A stretch of DNA of 64,000 nt from Climacium dendroides. Lineage: Eukaryota; Streptophyta; Bryopsida; Hypnales; Climaciaceae. Below are positions 25,063 to 36,664 of the stretch, piece by piece. Position 1 is the first letter of the stretch; each line of letters opens with the position of its first letter. The DNA is taken from NCBI GenBank assembly GCA_950106755.1, contig OX467087.1, forward strand, positions 11,350,047 to 11,414,046. The letters run 5' to 3'. The position numbers and the translations under genes were made by a program. The notes below the pieces were generated by a model. It did not search any database. It was not told the origin of the DNA and worked only from the letters and a program-made list of their open reading frames with translations.

Positions 25063-25983
25063 CACTACTAGGAAATCATGACCAAAACAACAAAAACTCA
25101 ACAGATTTTAGTTGCTTTAGGCACTTGAATGACCATTTTAACAGATTTTTAAATTTTTGTGAAAATCAACAGAAATTTCTGTTGATTTGAGTAGTGCAAT
25201 GACCAAATCAACAAAATTTAGTTGAAATGTAGAATCTTTTTGGAATTTTTTGGGATCCTTTTGGAATCTTTTGGAATCTTTTGAGAATCTTGAGAATCTT
25301 TTGAGAATTATTGAAAATCTTTGAGAATCTTAGGATTCTAATTAATACATTCATAATTTGTCTTTCTCAATGTAAAATAATATTCAATATTGATGATTTA
25401 GCAAAACTTGATTGAAGATTATTAATGATGAATCTTTTAAATTCAATTGCATAGATATGTAGGAAACAAATACATGTGCATTTTTCCTTCAACAAGCCGA
25501 AATCTTATATTATAATTAAAAAATACCTATTTTATAAATTTTGGACATTATCTAATCTTTTATATTGAAATCTTTTGGCAAATTTTCAAACTATTTTGGA
25601 GATGCTAGTTGATAAAATGATGTGCATGTAATTGTTTTCTATACAGCCACGCAATTGAATTATAAGAATTCTTCACAAATGTTTTCAATAAATTTTTACA
25701 TAAAGCTAGAAACATACAATAAAATAATTCACTAAAAAAAATTCAAGCTTTTAAAATCAAAATTCGAGAGAATGACATTGAATTTGAAAACAAATGAACT
25801 TTTTTAAAATTGTGCTTGAATGACATTCTATAAGAATGCAATAGTAAGAGCATTGTGTGAGATTGAGTTGCGAAAAGAGATGCTTGTATGAGATAGAAAG
25901 AAGGAGGACTAAAACTTATTGTACTCAACTATACAATGACCAAATTTTATTTTACTTATTTATTTTCAATTCGGTATTTTTAA

Positions 25984-26342
25984 ATTCAGCAGACTTCAGA
26001 GGCCATTTTGGTATAGTAAAATAAATTTTTTCAAAAAACTTTGATCCAAGAAAAGTTGGGAAACCAAACTAGTTTTTACCTAAAAAATTTCATTTGAGAT
26101 TTAGAGTCTCCAATCAAAAGTTATGGACAAAATTCAGAGAGGGGTTCAAAGGGACATTTTTTATGACATTTTCAAACATCATCTTTGAATTTTGCTTATA
26201 ACTTTTGATTAAAAACTCCAAATCCCAAAAGGATTTTTGAAGATAAAATTTCGCTTGGTTTTCCAACTTTTGTTAGTTCAAAGTATTTCCAAAAAAGTTA
26301 GTTTACTATGTCAAAATGGCCGTCAAATTCTAGTGAATTCAA
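25984..26342. repeat. Internal hairpin of a CACTA-type element
   Basis: The arms pair imperfectly around 26,165. The inner stem again has CCAATCAAAAGTTATGGAC opposite a CTTATAACTTTTGATT arm. The outer end TTCAGCAGACTTCAGAGGCC is shared with the hairpin at 19,866. Confidence 0.78.
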
Positions 26343-26402
26343 AAACCACCAAATTCAAGTGGATAAATAAAAGAATTTACCCCCTTTGTTCATGTGAGAT
26401 AT

Positions 26403-26475
26403 AGGATGGTGTGTTGGTGTGGGGCTTGAGGCTCCCAAGCCGGAGGTTGGGGGTTCAAACCCCACCGCTAGCATG
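26403..26475 (+). repeat. tRNA-like stretch, probably tRNA-derived repeat
   Basis: A strong T-arm-like GGGGGTTCAAACCCC and an anticodon-arm-like stem (GGCTTG with CAAGCC around a 7-nt loop) are visible, with GTGTTGGTGTGG as a weak D-arm. The loop lacks the U expected before the anticodon, and the acceptor ends do not pair, so it is not a functional tRNA. It directly follows the hairpin inside the CACTA-type element. Confidence 0.5.
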
Positions 26476-26884
26476 GGTTGCCATTGCTAGTATGGGTTGC
26501 CAGGTTGCCCGCCATTGTCCAAGTAGGGTGGGCAACAAAAAAATTAAAACTTTTGGGGGTTGCTTGTAATTTTCAGGCAGCCCCCCAAAATTCTTCTTCT
26601 TGTTTTTTTTGTTTTTTCTAAGTTTTCAAAAATTTGTCCAAAACAACAAAAAATATCAACAGATTTTAGTTAGATTTTGACCACGACAACGCGACCGAAA
26701 CAACAAAAATGATCAACAGTTTCTAGTTGTTTTGGTCGCTCATTTTTCTACTAGTATAAAGAAGAATTACATTACAAGCCATTGATTTCTAAAAACATTA
26801 GTTCAAACTCTATTAGAAACATAATACCTATAATTCATTTGGTTTAAGCAAAGGAGTAAAAAAAGTCCTTTTCAAGTTTTGCTA

Positions 26885-27034
26885 CACTACTAGAAAATTT
26901 AGTTTTTTTGTTGTTTAGGGCATGTTGATTTGGTCAAAATCTGATAGAAATCTGTTAAAATCAACAAATTTCTGTTAGATTTTGATTGAATCAACTCGAC
27001 CAAAACAACAGAAAAATTAAATTTTCTAGTATTA
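26885..27034. mobile_element. Short CACTA-type MITE
   Basis: About 150 bp begins CACTACTAGAAAATTTAG and ends CTAAATTTTCTAGTATTA-like, with internal copies of AAATCAACA and TCTGTTA words from the same family. It is a minimal derivative consisting of little more than the two subterminal regions. The right end is diverged and the target duplication (CTA versus CTC) is imperfect. Confidence 0.6.
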
Positions 27035-27848
27035 CTCACAATAAATTTGTCACATCTACTTTTATTTAAAAGTCCCTAGTGTTCACATATTATATCCAAA
27101 AAAACAAAAAAAATCATAAGACTTTTGGACATCAAGTTTATTATCCTAAACCAAGTTGTTTCATAGAAAAAAAATGGAGGTGCCTTGTACATCAATTTGA
27201 AAATGAGTTGTTTGCAATTTTCAACATTGTGACACAAAATTGAGTGGGTCAACCAAGCATCCACTCTAGAGCTAATTACAAGTTGACTACCTTAATTAAA
27301 AGATTGACGCTCCTAATCTCATGGCCCCTATTACTACCAAAATTAATATGCAAGCTTGAATGATGGTTTTGGAATAGGGCTTTGGGACTAAAACTAGAAT
27401 ATAGACATATACTTGTAAACTAGATAGCTTACTTCGAATTGCTGCTATTACATTGTGAACTTTCAAACAAAATTCATTGCTAAACTTTGAGTGTTGATGC
27501 TGTGATTCTATTGAGGAAAAAATGGCTTCATAACAATCCAATGTTACTTTATCACAAGTTTTGAAGTTGCTATAGATTATAGTAGTGTATGAATTTCTTA
27601 TCTTTGATTTTCCTTGTGATGCAGTACTAGAAAAATCAGCGTCTAAAATGACAAAAAAATATAAATTTGGACGTGCTGATTTTTGTTAAAAAGGATGTGT
27701 TGATTTAGACATTGTCTAACAATTTTTTGTTGATTTTTTGTTGATTAGGGGTGCAAGGTTCTAACCATTGCACCACATGTAATAACATATGAATATTTGA
27801 TGAACTAAAAATTATTTATTGACTTTTGGCAATCTTTCGTTATTCATT

Positions 27849-28217
27849 TTTTCAATTCAGCCTACTTTGGGGGCTGTTTTCACATAGTAGAGTATCTTCT
27901 TTTAGAAACCTTTGAACTAAGGAAAGTTGGAGATTCAAGTTAGATTTCATCTCCAACAATCCTTTTGTGATTTGGAGTCTCCAATTGAAAGTTATGGGCA
28001 AATTTAAGAGAGGGTTTTTACAAATGTCAAAAAACAATTTCATTCCAACCCCTCTCTGAATTTTGTACATAATTTTTCATTGGAGACTCCAAATCACAAA
28101 AAGATTGTTGGAGATAAAATTTAACTTGATTCTCCAACTTTTCTTAGTTCAAAGTTTTTTGAGAAAAGTTACTGTACTATGCGAAAACAGCCCCCAAAGT
28201 GGGCTGAATTGAAAAAA
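27849..28217. repeat. Internal hairpin of a CACTA-type element
   Basis: The outer arms TTTTTTCAATTCAGCC... and ...GGCTGAATTGAAAAAA pair across 369 bp. The inner stem includes GGAGTCTCCAATTGAAAGTT opposite its near-complement. The sequence is clearly related to the hairpins at 19,866 and 25,984. Confidence 0.82.
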
Positions 28218-29179
28218 CACTGAATTTAGAATTACTAAGTTCATAAAAAATATTCTAATTGCACATAGATTGTCAAACTTGGTGGTTTAAACATTTCTTG
28301 CATGAAATTCTAGTAGAAAAAAAGTTCAATTTAATTTAAGATATTATGAGTATTTGGCAAATATTTTACTAAGAGGTGATTTGCTCACAATTTACATTCA
28401 AGTTCGTGTAATTTAGAACATAGAGTTTGAATAGCTCTAAATTAGAATTTGAAAATTTTTAATATAGAATTTAAATATTTATGAATTAAAATTTTGAATT
28501 AAAAAAATTAAAAGTATAATTTAGACCCTTTAAGAATAAAGTAGCCTTTTTTGACTAAATAGCTATTGTTTTTGGTCATATATTTAGACATTGAATATTT
28601 GAATTCCCATTTTTTTCCTTTAAAATTTTTGCACAACATGTGATGAAGGGATAACTTTTGATTACATCATGAGAAAGTTATTGTATGATGTATAGGTTTT
28701 CCAGCTATGTGTGCATGTAAGCCAAGTAGATCTAAATGTACTTTTAAATAAATAGGAATTTGAAATTTACTTTTTAAAATATTAATCTTGTGAAAAGTTT
28801 CAAATTATTTTATATAGATTAGAGAGGTGAAACTTAGGAAGAATTTTAATTTGAAATTTGAAATGGAATCTCTACACTAAAGTAAACTTCAAAATTATTT
28901 ATTGAATGCAATTTTGAATATTTTCCAAATTAAAAAAAAACAGGATGCAAATTGTTTATTACAATATATACATTAGTATATTACAACCATTGGGTTTGGA
29001 AATCTTTAGTTTCATAACTAAAATTCTTTTTATTGAATATTATAAATCATTATGTTAAAAAAAATTGAGAATGATTTATGATATTGAAGTATGAATATGA
29101 GATATTTTTTGTTGCAATGTTTAATATAGATTCTCTAACACATTCTTTAAGCATATGATAAGAAGTTACAAATTGTAGA

Positions 29180-29181
<2 letters not shown>

Positions 29182-29219
<38 letters not shown>
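29182..29219. repeat. (AT)n microsatellite
   Basis: About 19 uninterrupted AT units lie inside the CACTA-type element. Confidence 0.9.
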
Positions 29220-29222
<3 letters not shown>

Positions 29223-30404
29223 ATTTTATTTTGGATAAAATGTTGGAAAAATGAAATCTAATTATTTGGGATGAATGAAACACTACGCTTTTTGAAATCA
29301 AGCATCATGATGTTGCAATTGGTAAAAGTTTTTATTTTATAATTTCAAGAGGGAGTAATAGGTCAAATTAAGTATAATCTAGATTATCTAGTTAAATTTT
29401 TTGAAAAAATAAATATAAATGAAGATTTCAGCCTTCCTATAAAGACTAATATTTAAAAGCAATTATGGGCCTCAACATATGAAAGAATTTGGAGATTAAT
29501 ACTTCAAATTTGAATAATTCTATTAAGTAGTTCAATTTGAATTTCGAACTATTCAAATTTGAATATTATAAAATTGAAAACTTTGATATAATCAAATTAT
29601 TTGAATTGAAGTTGAATTCAATTCTAAATTTAATTAGAACTTCACTAAAATTCAATATCTAATTGAAAATAAAATACAATTCAAACTCTAAATTTATAAT
29701 TTTCAAAAATTCCAAAAACAATCCTAAAGCAATCCTAAAACAATCCTAAAACAATCCTAAAACATTCAACAAAAATTTGTTGATTTGGTTGTTGCACACT
29801 TGCACTATTCAAATGAACAAAAAATTGTTAAACCATTTTGTTAACTAGTGTCCAAATCAACAAAAAAACTATAAAAATGGTCATTGCAGTACCCAAATCA
29901 ACAAGTTTTTGTTGATTTGGACGTAATTTTCTACTAGTGATGGCAATAACATGCATAGTGGGCTTTAGATGCTTGTTGCATCCTCACTAACATCTCATTT
30001 TGTTGTATTGTTCTTGGAATGGGCGTAGATGAGGCCCACAATCTCTTGAAAAATTTGGGAGACATTATGGATACTATAGTCTACTATTTGTTACCAAAAA
30101 TGTTGGGAATATATTAATATATTAATATATTAATGCCATATATTCATGACAATATATTAATATTGAGATACATATATTTTAGCATGATTTGGATACTTAT
30201 TTTTATGGATGTTTTGAAATACTTTGGACTTGCCAAAATTTGCAATCTCTTAGTTATTATACATGAGTAGAGTGAACTAAAGATATTTGTTTATACTATT
30301 GAGGTACAAAAATTGTGGTTTAGTACAGAAAGGCATTCTCATTGCCTTAAAGCTATATTTACTCCAAGTATGAAAAGGAGGTTGAATAGAAAGAAAATAA
30401 TAAA

Positions 30405-30680
30405 TCATTAGATGATTTCTAGGGTCCGGGAGGGCCGTTTCAGGCTCGTTCCCGATGTTGGTTCCCCTCGCAAATTCTGAGGAACGGCTGTTTCCAATAA
30501 TTTAAAAAAAAAAATACAATCTTGAAATGAAGAAAAAGTTGAAAAAAAATTTATTTTTTTCCGATGTGGCAATCTCTCAACCATGTCAACAAGCTCCTGC
30601 AGCTCTTTGCAGGGCCGTTCTTGCAGTTTGGGAACTGTTGAGAATTTAGAGCCCTCCAAAAGGCTAAAATCTCATCTAAT
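30405..30680. repeat. Dispersed repeat R, copy 1
   Basis: The phrases GGAGGGCCGTTT, ACAATCTTGAAATGAAG, CATGTCAACAAGCTCC and GGCTAAAATCTCAT occur here and in the same order at 58,190-58,575. This defines a dispersed repeat of unknown class. No terminal repeats were found. Confidence 0.6.
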
Positions 30681-30885
30681 GAAAAAGAAGAATTAGCTGT
30701 CGTAAGACAACTTCATATTTGAAAAGAATCAAATAAATGCTCTAATATGGGGATGTTCTAAAAAATTGGAGTTTTTTTTGGATGGTCAGTTTGCCCCGTA
30801 GATGGTTAGACCATCTAAGTTGTTGGTTTGTCCGTCTCGTCAACAATTGGACCGTCCAAATCAACAATCAGACCATCCAAGTGAT

Positions 30886-32567
30886 CACTACAAGGGGAAT
30901 TATGTCCAAGTTGACAGAAAAATGACAGAATTTCATCAATTCCTCTGTCAATTAGGAGGGGCTGATTCCACTCAATTTGGACACTCCATTGACAAGATTC
31001 TATCAATCACAGGACAAAATTTGGTTGCAAAATCAATACTTTGTCACTCCATTGACAAAATTTTATTAGATGACTAAAATACTTTTAAATTAAATCATTT
31101 TAAATGAATAAAAAAATTAATATTTTTTATCATCTCTCAAAAATATTTACCAAACAAAATAAAATCCCGGAGATAATTTATTTACTAAATTACTTCACTC
31201 CATGAACCATTTGTATTCAGTGTTGAGAACGGGGAAGAGAAGCTCCTTATATACATACACATATGGAGGTAGGAGGTCAACCAATCCATATGGGATATAT
31301 GAATTGTTAAAGTTGTAGTGAAGTTAAAAACCCGAAATTTTGTATTAAAAGTACAATTTCAGACCTCATTTAAGCATAGTAGAGTGTCTTTTTTTAAGAA
31401 ACTTTAAACTAAGACTAGTTAAAATATACATTGAAGTTTCAATTACAAAACTCTTTTTGACATTTCAAGTTTTCAATAAAAAGTTATGGACCTATTTCAA
31501 AAAGCATTTTGAAAAAATATAAGAAGAACAATTTCAAACACCTCTTTGAAATTCCATAACTTTTGATTTAAAGCTCGAAATGTCAAAATTATTTTTTTAT
31601 GAAAAACTTTAGTTTATTGTTTAACTAATATTAGTTAAATATTTTATGAAAAAATACATAATACTATACTTAAATGAGGTTTGAACTTGTATATTTAACA
31701 TAGAATTTCGGGTTTCTGACTGAAAACACTAAGTTAAAAACCCAAAATTTTGTGTTAAATATAGGAGTTCAGACCTCATTTAAGTATAGTATAATGTGTT
31801 TTTTCATAAAACATTTAACTAATATTAGTTAAACAATGAACTAAAGTTTTTCATAAAAAAATAATTTTGACATTTCGAGCTTTAAATCAAAAGTTATGGA
31901 ATTTCAAAGAGGTGTTTGAAATTGTTCTTCTTATATTTTTTCAAAATACTCTTTGAAATAGGTCCATAACTTTTTATTGAAAACTTGAAATGTCAAAAAG
32001 AGTTTTGTAATTGAAACTTCAATGTATATTTTAACTAGTCTTAGTTTAAAGTTTCTTAAAAAAAGACACTCTACTATGCTTAAATGAGGTCTGAAATTGT
32101 ACTTTTAATACAAAATTTCGGGTTTTTAACTTCACTACAACTTTAACAATTCATATATCCCATATGGATTGGTTGACCTCCTACCTCCATATGTGTATGT
32201 ATATAAGGAGCTTCTCTTCCCCGTTCTCAACACTGAATACAAATGGTTCATGGAGTGAAGTAATTTAGTAAATAAATTATCTCCGGGATTTTATTTTGTT
32301 TGGTAAATATTTTTGAGAGATGATAAAAAATATTAATTTTTTTATTCATTTAAAATGATTTAATTTAAAAGTATTTTAGTCATCTAATAAAATTTTGTCA
32401 ATGGAGTGACAAAGTATTGATTTTGCAACCAAATTTTGTCCTGTGATTGATAGAATCTTGTCAATGGAGTGTCCAAATTGAGTGGAATCAGCCCCTCCTA
32501 ATTGACAGAGGAATTGATGAAATTCTGTCATTTTTCTGTCAATTCGGACACAATTCCCCTTGTAGTG
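30886..32567. mobile_element. 1.68-kb near-perfect palindrome (foldback element)
   Basis: The left arm 30,886-31,716 and right arm 31,737-32,567 are near-identical reverse complements around a centre near 31,727. The ends are CACTACAAGGGGAATT and AATTCCCCTTGTAGTG, CACTA-like termini. Flanking triplets (GAT and TTA) do not match. Each arm also contains an older, diverged hairpin of about 400 bp (for example ACTTTTGATTTAAAGCTCGAAATGTC opposite GACATTTCAAGTTTTCAATAAAAAGT in part), so the whole is an inverted duplication of an already hairpin-bearing unit. It abuts the last recognisable TPR of the kinase-TPR gene and truncates it. The close match of the arms suggests either recent formation or gene conversion. 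Confidence 0.88.
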
Positions 32568-35500
32568 TTAACTTTTCCATGTCCCTTTAATGTCATAGCA
32601 TGATTAGGCTTAAGCTCATAAGCCTTGTTGAAGTCATTCAATGCACCTTCATACTTGCCCATGGTCTTTTTAACTTCCCCACGCCTTTGTAATGTCACAA
32701 CATCATTTGGTTGAAGTTCATAAGCCTTATTCAAATCCTTCAATGCACCTATATACTTGCCCATCATTTTCTTAACTTCCCCACGCTTTTGTAATGTTGT
32801 AGCATCATTCGGTTGAAGTTCATCACCCTTGTTCAAGTCCTCCAATGCATCTCTATATTTGCCCATCATTCTTTTAACTTCCCCACGCCTCAATAATGTC
32901 ACAACATTGTTTGGTTGAAGTTCATTAGCCCTATTGAAGTCATCCAATGCATCTTCATACTTGCCCATCAATTTCTTAATTTTCCTACGAGTCTGCAATA
33001 TCCAAGCATCATTTGGCTCAAGTTTATAAGCCTTATTCAAGTCTTCCAATGCATCTGGATACTTGTCCATCAAATACTTAACTTCTCCACGCCTCTTTAA
33101 TGTTACAACATTGTTTGGTACAAGTTCATCAGCCTTATTTGAGTCATCCAATGCATCTTCATACTTGCCCATTGATTTTTTAACTTCCGCACGAGTCAAC
33201 AATGTCTAAGTATCATTACGCTCAAGTTCATTAGCCTTGTTCAAATCATCCAATGCATCTAGATATTTTTCCATCAAATACTTAACTTCCCCACGCTTCT
33301 TTAATGTCATAGCATCATTTGGCTTAAGTTCGTCAGCTTTGTTCAAATCCATCAATGCACGTACAAACTTGCCTTTCATTCTCTTAATTTCTTCATGCCC
33401 CTGTAATGTTATAGCATTATTTGGTTGAAGTTCAATAACCTTGTTTAAATCCTTCAATGCATCAACATACTTGTCCATCATTTTCTTCACTTCCCCACGA
33501 CTTTGTAATGTCTCAACATTATTTGGCTGAAGTTCGTTAGCCTTGTTGAAGTCCTCTAATGCACCTACATATTTGCCCATCATTCTCTTAATTTCTCCAC
33601 GCCTTTATAATGTCATAGCATCATTTGGCTCACGTTCATTAGCCTTGTTTAAGTCTTCCAATGCATCTGGATACATACCCATTATTCTCTTAACTTCTCC
33701 ACGTCTCATTAATGTCATCGCATCATTTGGCTCAAGTTCATTAGCCTTGTTCAAGTCATCCAATGCATTTGGATATTTGTCCATCAAATACTGAACTTCC
33801 CCACGCCACTTTAATGTCATAGCATCATTTGGCTTAAGTTTGTCAGCCTTGTTCAAGTCATCTAATGCATCTAGATACTTGCCCATCAATCTCATAACTT
33901 TTGTACGATTTTGCAATGTCAAAACATCGTAAGACTGAAGTTCATCAGCCATATTCAAGTCTTCTAATGCATTTGGATACTTGTCCATTGTTCTTTCAAC
34001 TTCTCCATGAGTCTGCAATAACAAAGTACCATTAAAATTTAAATTCATCCACCATGTTCAAGTCACCCAATGCATCTATGAACTTGCCATCATTCCTTTG
34101 AATCACCTACAATTCCTGAAGGTGGTAACAATATTTGGAAAATCATTGTCAATCTTATAAATATCCTCCAATCTCTAATCTTTAATTTTAAATCTAAAGT
34201 CAAAACCTTTTCCTAGTCATTCTTTTTCAAAACAATCTTGAATCTTCAATTTTATGTGGATAATATATAATAACTAATTTCCATATAGTTGTACGAAGCC
34301 CAATGATGCATCTATGATTTGCTTAGCATAAACTGATATCCTAATCTCAAGTAGATTTAAAGCATAAAATCCAATTAAACAAAGTATCAAATAAAATCAC
34401 ATGAATTTCAAGATATACAAAATACTTTCAAAGAAATCTTGAATTCATCACTAATGAATTGTAAGCATACCTTGAATGACGAAGAAGTATCTGCAATTTC
34501 CAAAGTATTGAAGTTATTTTCAAAATTTTACAATGGTTGCATATTACAAAATTTTCAAAGGTATCTTAAAACACGACCATTTGGACTTAAAAGTATAGTG
34601 ATTCATATTTCAAGTTTATTTGTTCCTAAACAACAAATAATAACATTATAAATTGCAATATACTACATTTGAATAACAAACATTAAAATTGAAAAAAAAT
34701 AGGATATGGATATCATGCATTCATATCAACAATAGTAAAAATCTATGGCCAAATATCCACATACCAAACATTTTCTCAAAAAAACAAGCCAAATAAAATC
34801 TTTACAAATTCAAAGCCTTGAAAGTCAAGACACTAACCTATCATTAGTACATACTTCACATACTTCAACTCTTGACAAATGTCATCAAAGGTCGGACGAC
34901 TTTTAGGCTCATGATGCCAACACTTTTCAATTAAAGCTCTCAATTGAAAAGGACATTGGATAGGAAGCTTTGGACGATCATCCTCTAATATCATCGCTTT
35001 CATCTTTTTTGAATTGTCTACATCCCCAAAAGGCAACTCTCCAGTCAATATTTCATAGCACACCATTGCAAAGCTGTGAATATCACATTTGTGAGGATGC
35101 TTTGGTATTGATTCATTATTTGTGGGAGCATTCATTTGATTGCCCATGTTTTGTCATTGGATCAACTCTAGTGCCATCCATCTGTTGCTTCCAACATTCT
35201 TTGTTTGCTCTGTATTTGTGGTGCTGTTTTTCTTGATTTTGGATACATTGAAGTCTATCACCTTTGCTTGTATATATTCCAAATCAATAGCTGGTGTCTT
35301 CACACTTTTGACAAGAATGTTGAGCGACTTTAAGTCCCTATGCACAATTCCTTGCTCATGAAGGTACTTTCCCCCTTCTGCTATTTGGTGCATTAGGTCA
35401 ATTGCTTCCCAAATATTGAAAGGAAGAGAATCAGGATTTACTTTGAGTCTCTGTTGCATCAATGCAAAGAGGTCTCCATCCATCAATTCCATGAAAATAG

Positions 35501-36664
35501 AACACTTTTGCCTTTCTTGAGTGTAACAAAACATGGATGTAATGTTGAGATGGCACAATCCTGCGAGAATATCAACTTCTTTTTGGAACTCTGGGTTATT
35601 TTTCCCATAGAAAACCTTTACTGCAACTTTCATTCCTAACCATAGGGCTTTTGATACAGTAGCTGAAGCCCCTTTTCCAATGACTACCCCTTCTTTTACC
35701 TTTTCAGAGATGCTACCCCAGAAAGCCAAATACTGCGATAAATCCCATTTTGGTTCTCGTAGTGGTATACTTGGAATTGGGGACACCCTCAAAAGTCTTT
35801 GAAGCAAATAACTTGCCAAATCCTTCTCTTCTCCATGCAACGAAGGCAAAGCTAATGAAATTTTCTTCATGAGGTCTTCTTTGTCCATATAGGACTTTGT
35901 TTTGACAATTTCATCCACATGCTTGCTGATGTTTGCCAATTGATCCAAGTTCAAACCTCTAGATGCTCCATGTTCTTTAGACAAAGCAACTTGGCACAAC
36001 TCCAAATGAAATCCCATGGATGAAACAAACTCTAACACGTTTGTTAATGTCATTGCAATTGGTACCCATGCATCTTGGCTACACCCTTCGATGAGTCTTT
36101 CAATTTCAGTAGCCAACACAGCTAGTATCTTGAAGATCAAGAGATGTTTTTCCAATCTTGGAGGTGCATATGATCCAATGAGTGTACCACATGATGTCTT
36201 TAAAAACACATTGGAACTTTCAATGACCTCTTTGAGTTTATCAATAAAATATTGGCATTGCTCATTATTGAATGCCAATGCATGCATCATTTGGACACGT
36301 TTGCTACAAGCCACCAAATTTTTTGAGTAAATATCCAACTCCCTTTGAAGACATGTAACACCTTCTGCCACATTCATTGCATATTGTCAATATTCTTTAG
36401 CTATCAAGAAGAAGGATACAAAATCTACATTTGAATATATTTATAGAGAGTGGCATTCATTTACTAACAATCATCTCTATTTATTGACATTGGATGGTAA
36501 TGGCATATATTCCCTAAGAAAGTAAGTACACACAATTATATCTTCATGAAAGTAGAAAAAGTAGTACAAAATAGAAAATGGCTTAAAATGGTAGGAGAAT
36601 TACCTTCATAGAGTTGCATTGTTGATGAAGAAGATTGATTGTCAATACACTCCAATTCTGCCAT
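32568..36664 (-). pseudogene. Kinase-TPR gene with helical N-terminus, disabled
   Basis: Exon 1 (36,664-36,604) joins in phase to a long exon (36,364-34,838) encoding a helical N-terminal region of about 230 residues, loosely recalling the four-helix domain of plant MLKL-type proteins, then a protein kinase domain. Seen in the kinase are a glycine loop GKGASATV, VAVK with Lys270, HRDLKSLN at about 362, DFN where DFG is expected, and MALEL where APE is usual. TGA at 35,156-35,154 interrupts it, and the same frame continues to the end of the kinase domain. After a GT-AG intron (34,837-34,107) about fifteen 34-residue TPRs follow (consensus GKY-DAL-DLNKA-EL-PND). Breaks there are a one-base frameshift near 34,035, TAA at 33,607-33,605 and TAG at 33,208-33,206. 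The 3' end is cut by the palindrome. DFN and ALE suggest weak or no catalysis even before decay. Such genes are multigene in bryophytes and this is one dead or dying copy. Confidence 0.8.

Larger units (their letters stand above)
25063..26756. mobile_element. CACTA-type element with TAA target duplication
   Basis: It begins CACTACTAGGAAATC and ends TTTTTCTACTAGTA (last base of the expected CTAGTG changed), with TAA at 25,060-25,062 and again at 26,757-26,759. Subterminal repeats AAATCAACA/TGTTGATT and AACAACAAAA match those of the element at 17,889, so both belong to one family. It contains a hairpin (25,984-26,342) and a tRNA-like stretch (26,403-26,475) and no coding frame. Confidence 0.82.
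27622..29939. mobile_element. CACTA-type element with ATG target duplication
   Basis: It begins CAGTACTAGAAAAATC (one change from CACTACTAG) and ends TTTTCTACTAGTG. ATG is duplicated at 27,619-27,621 and 29,940-29,942. The subterminal words (AAATCAACAAAAA, TTGATTTGGAC) identify the same family as the two neighbours. It contains a hairpin at 27,849-28,217, an AT microsatellite at about 29,182-29,219 and a reversed tRNA-like stretch near 27,745-27,780. No coding frame is present. Confidence 0.85.

Noticed and set aside
26403..26475. Functional tRNA gene
   Set aside because: The acceptor ends do not pair and the anticodon loop lacks the conserved U. It is kept only as a tRNA-like stretch.
30886..32567. 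Matching 3-bp target duplication for the palindrome
   Set aside because: The flanking triplets are GAT and TTA, so the CACTA assignment rests on the terminal sequence only.
32568..36664. Stop-codon readthrough or recoding of the kinase-TPR gene
   Set aside because: Three different stop codons plus a frameshift and a truncated 3' end make ordinary gene death much more likely.
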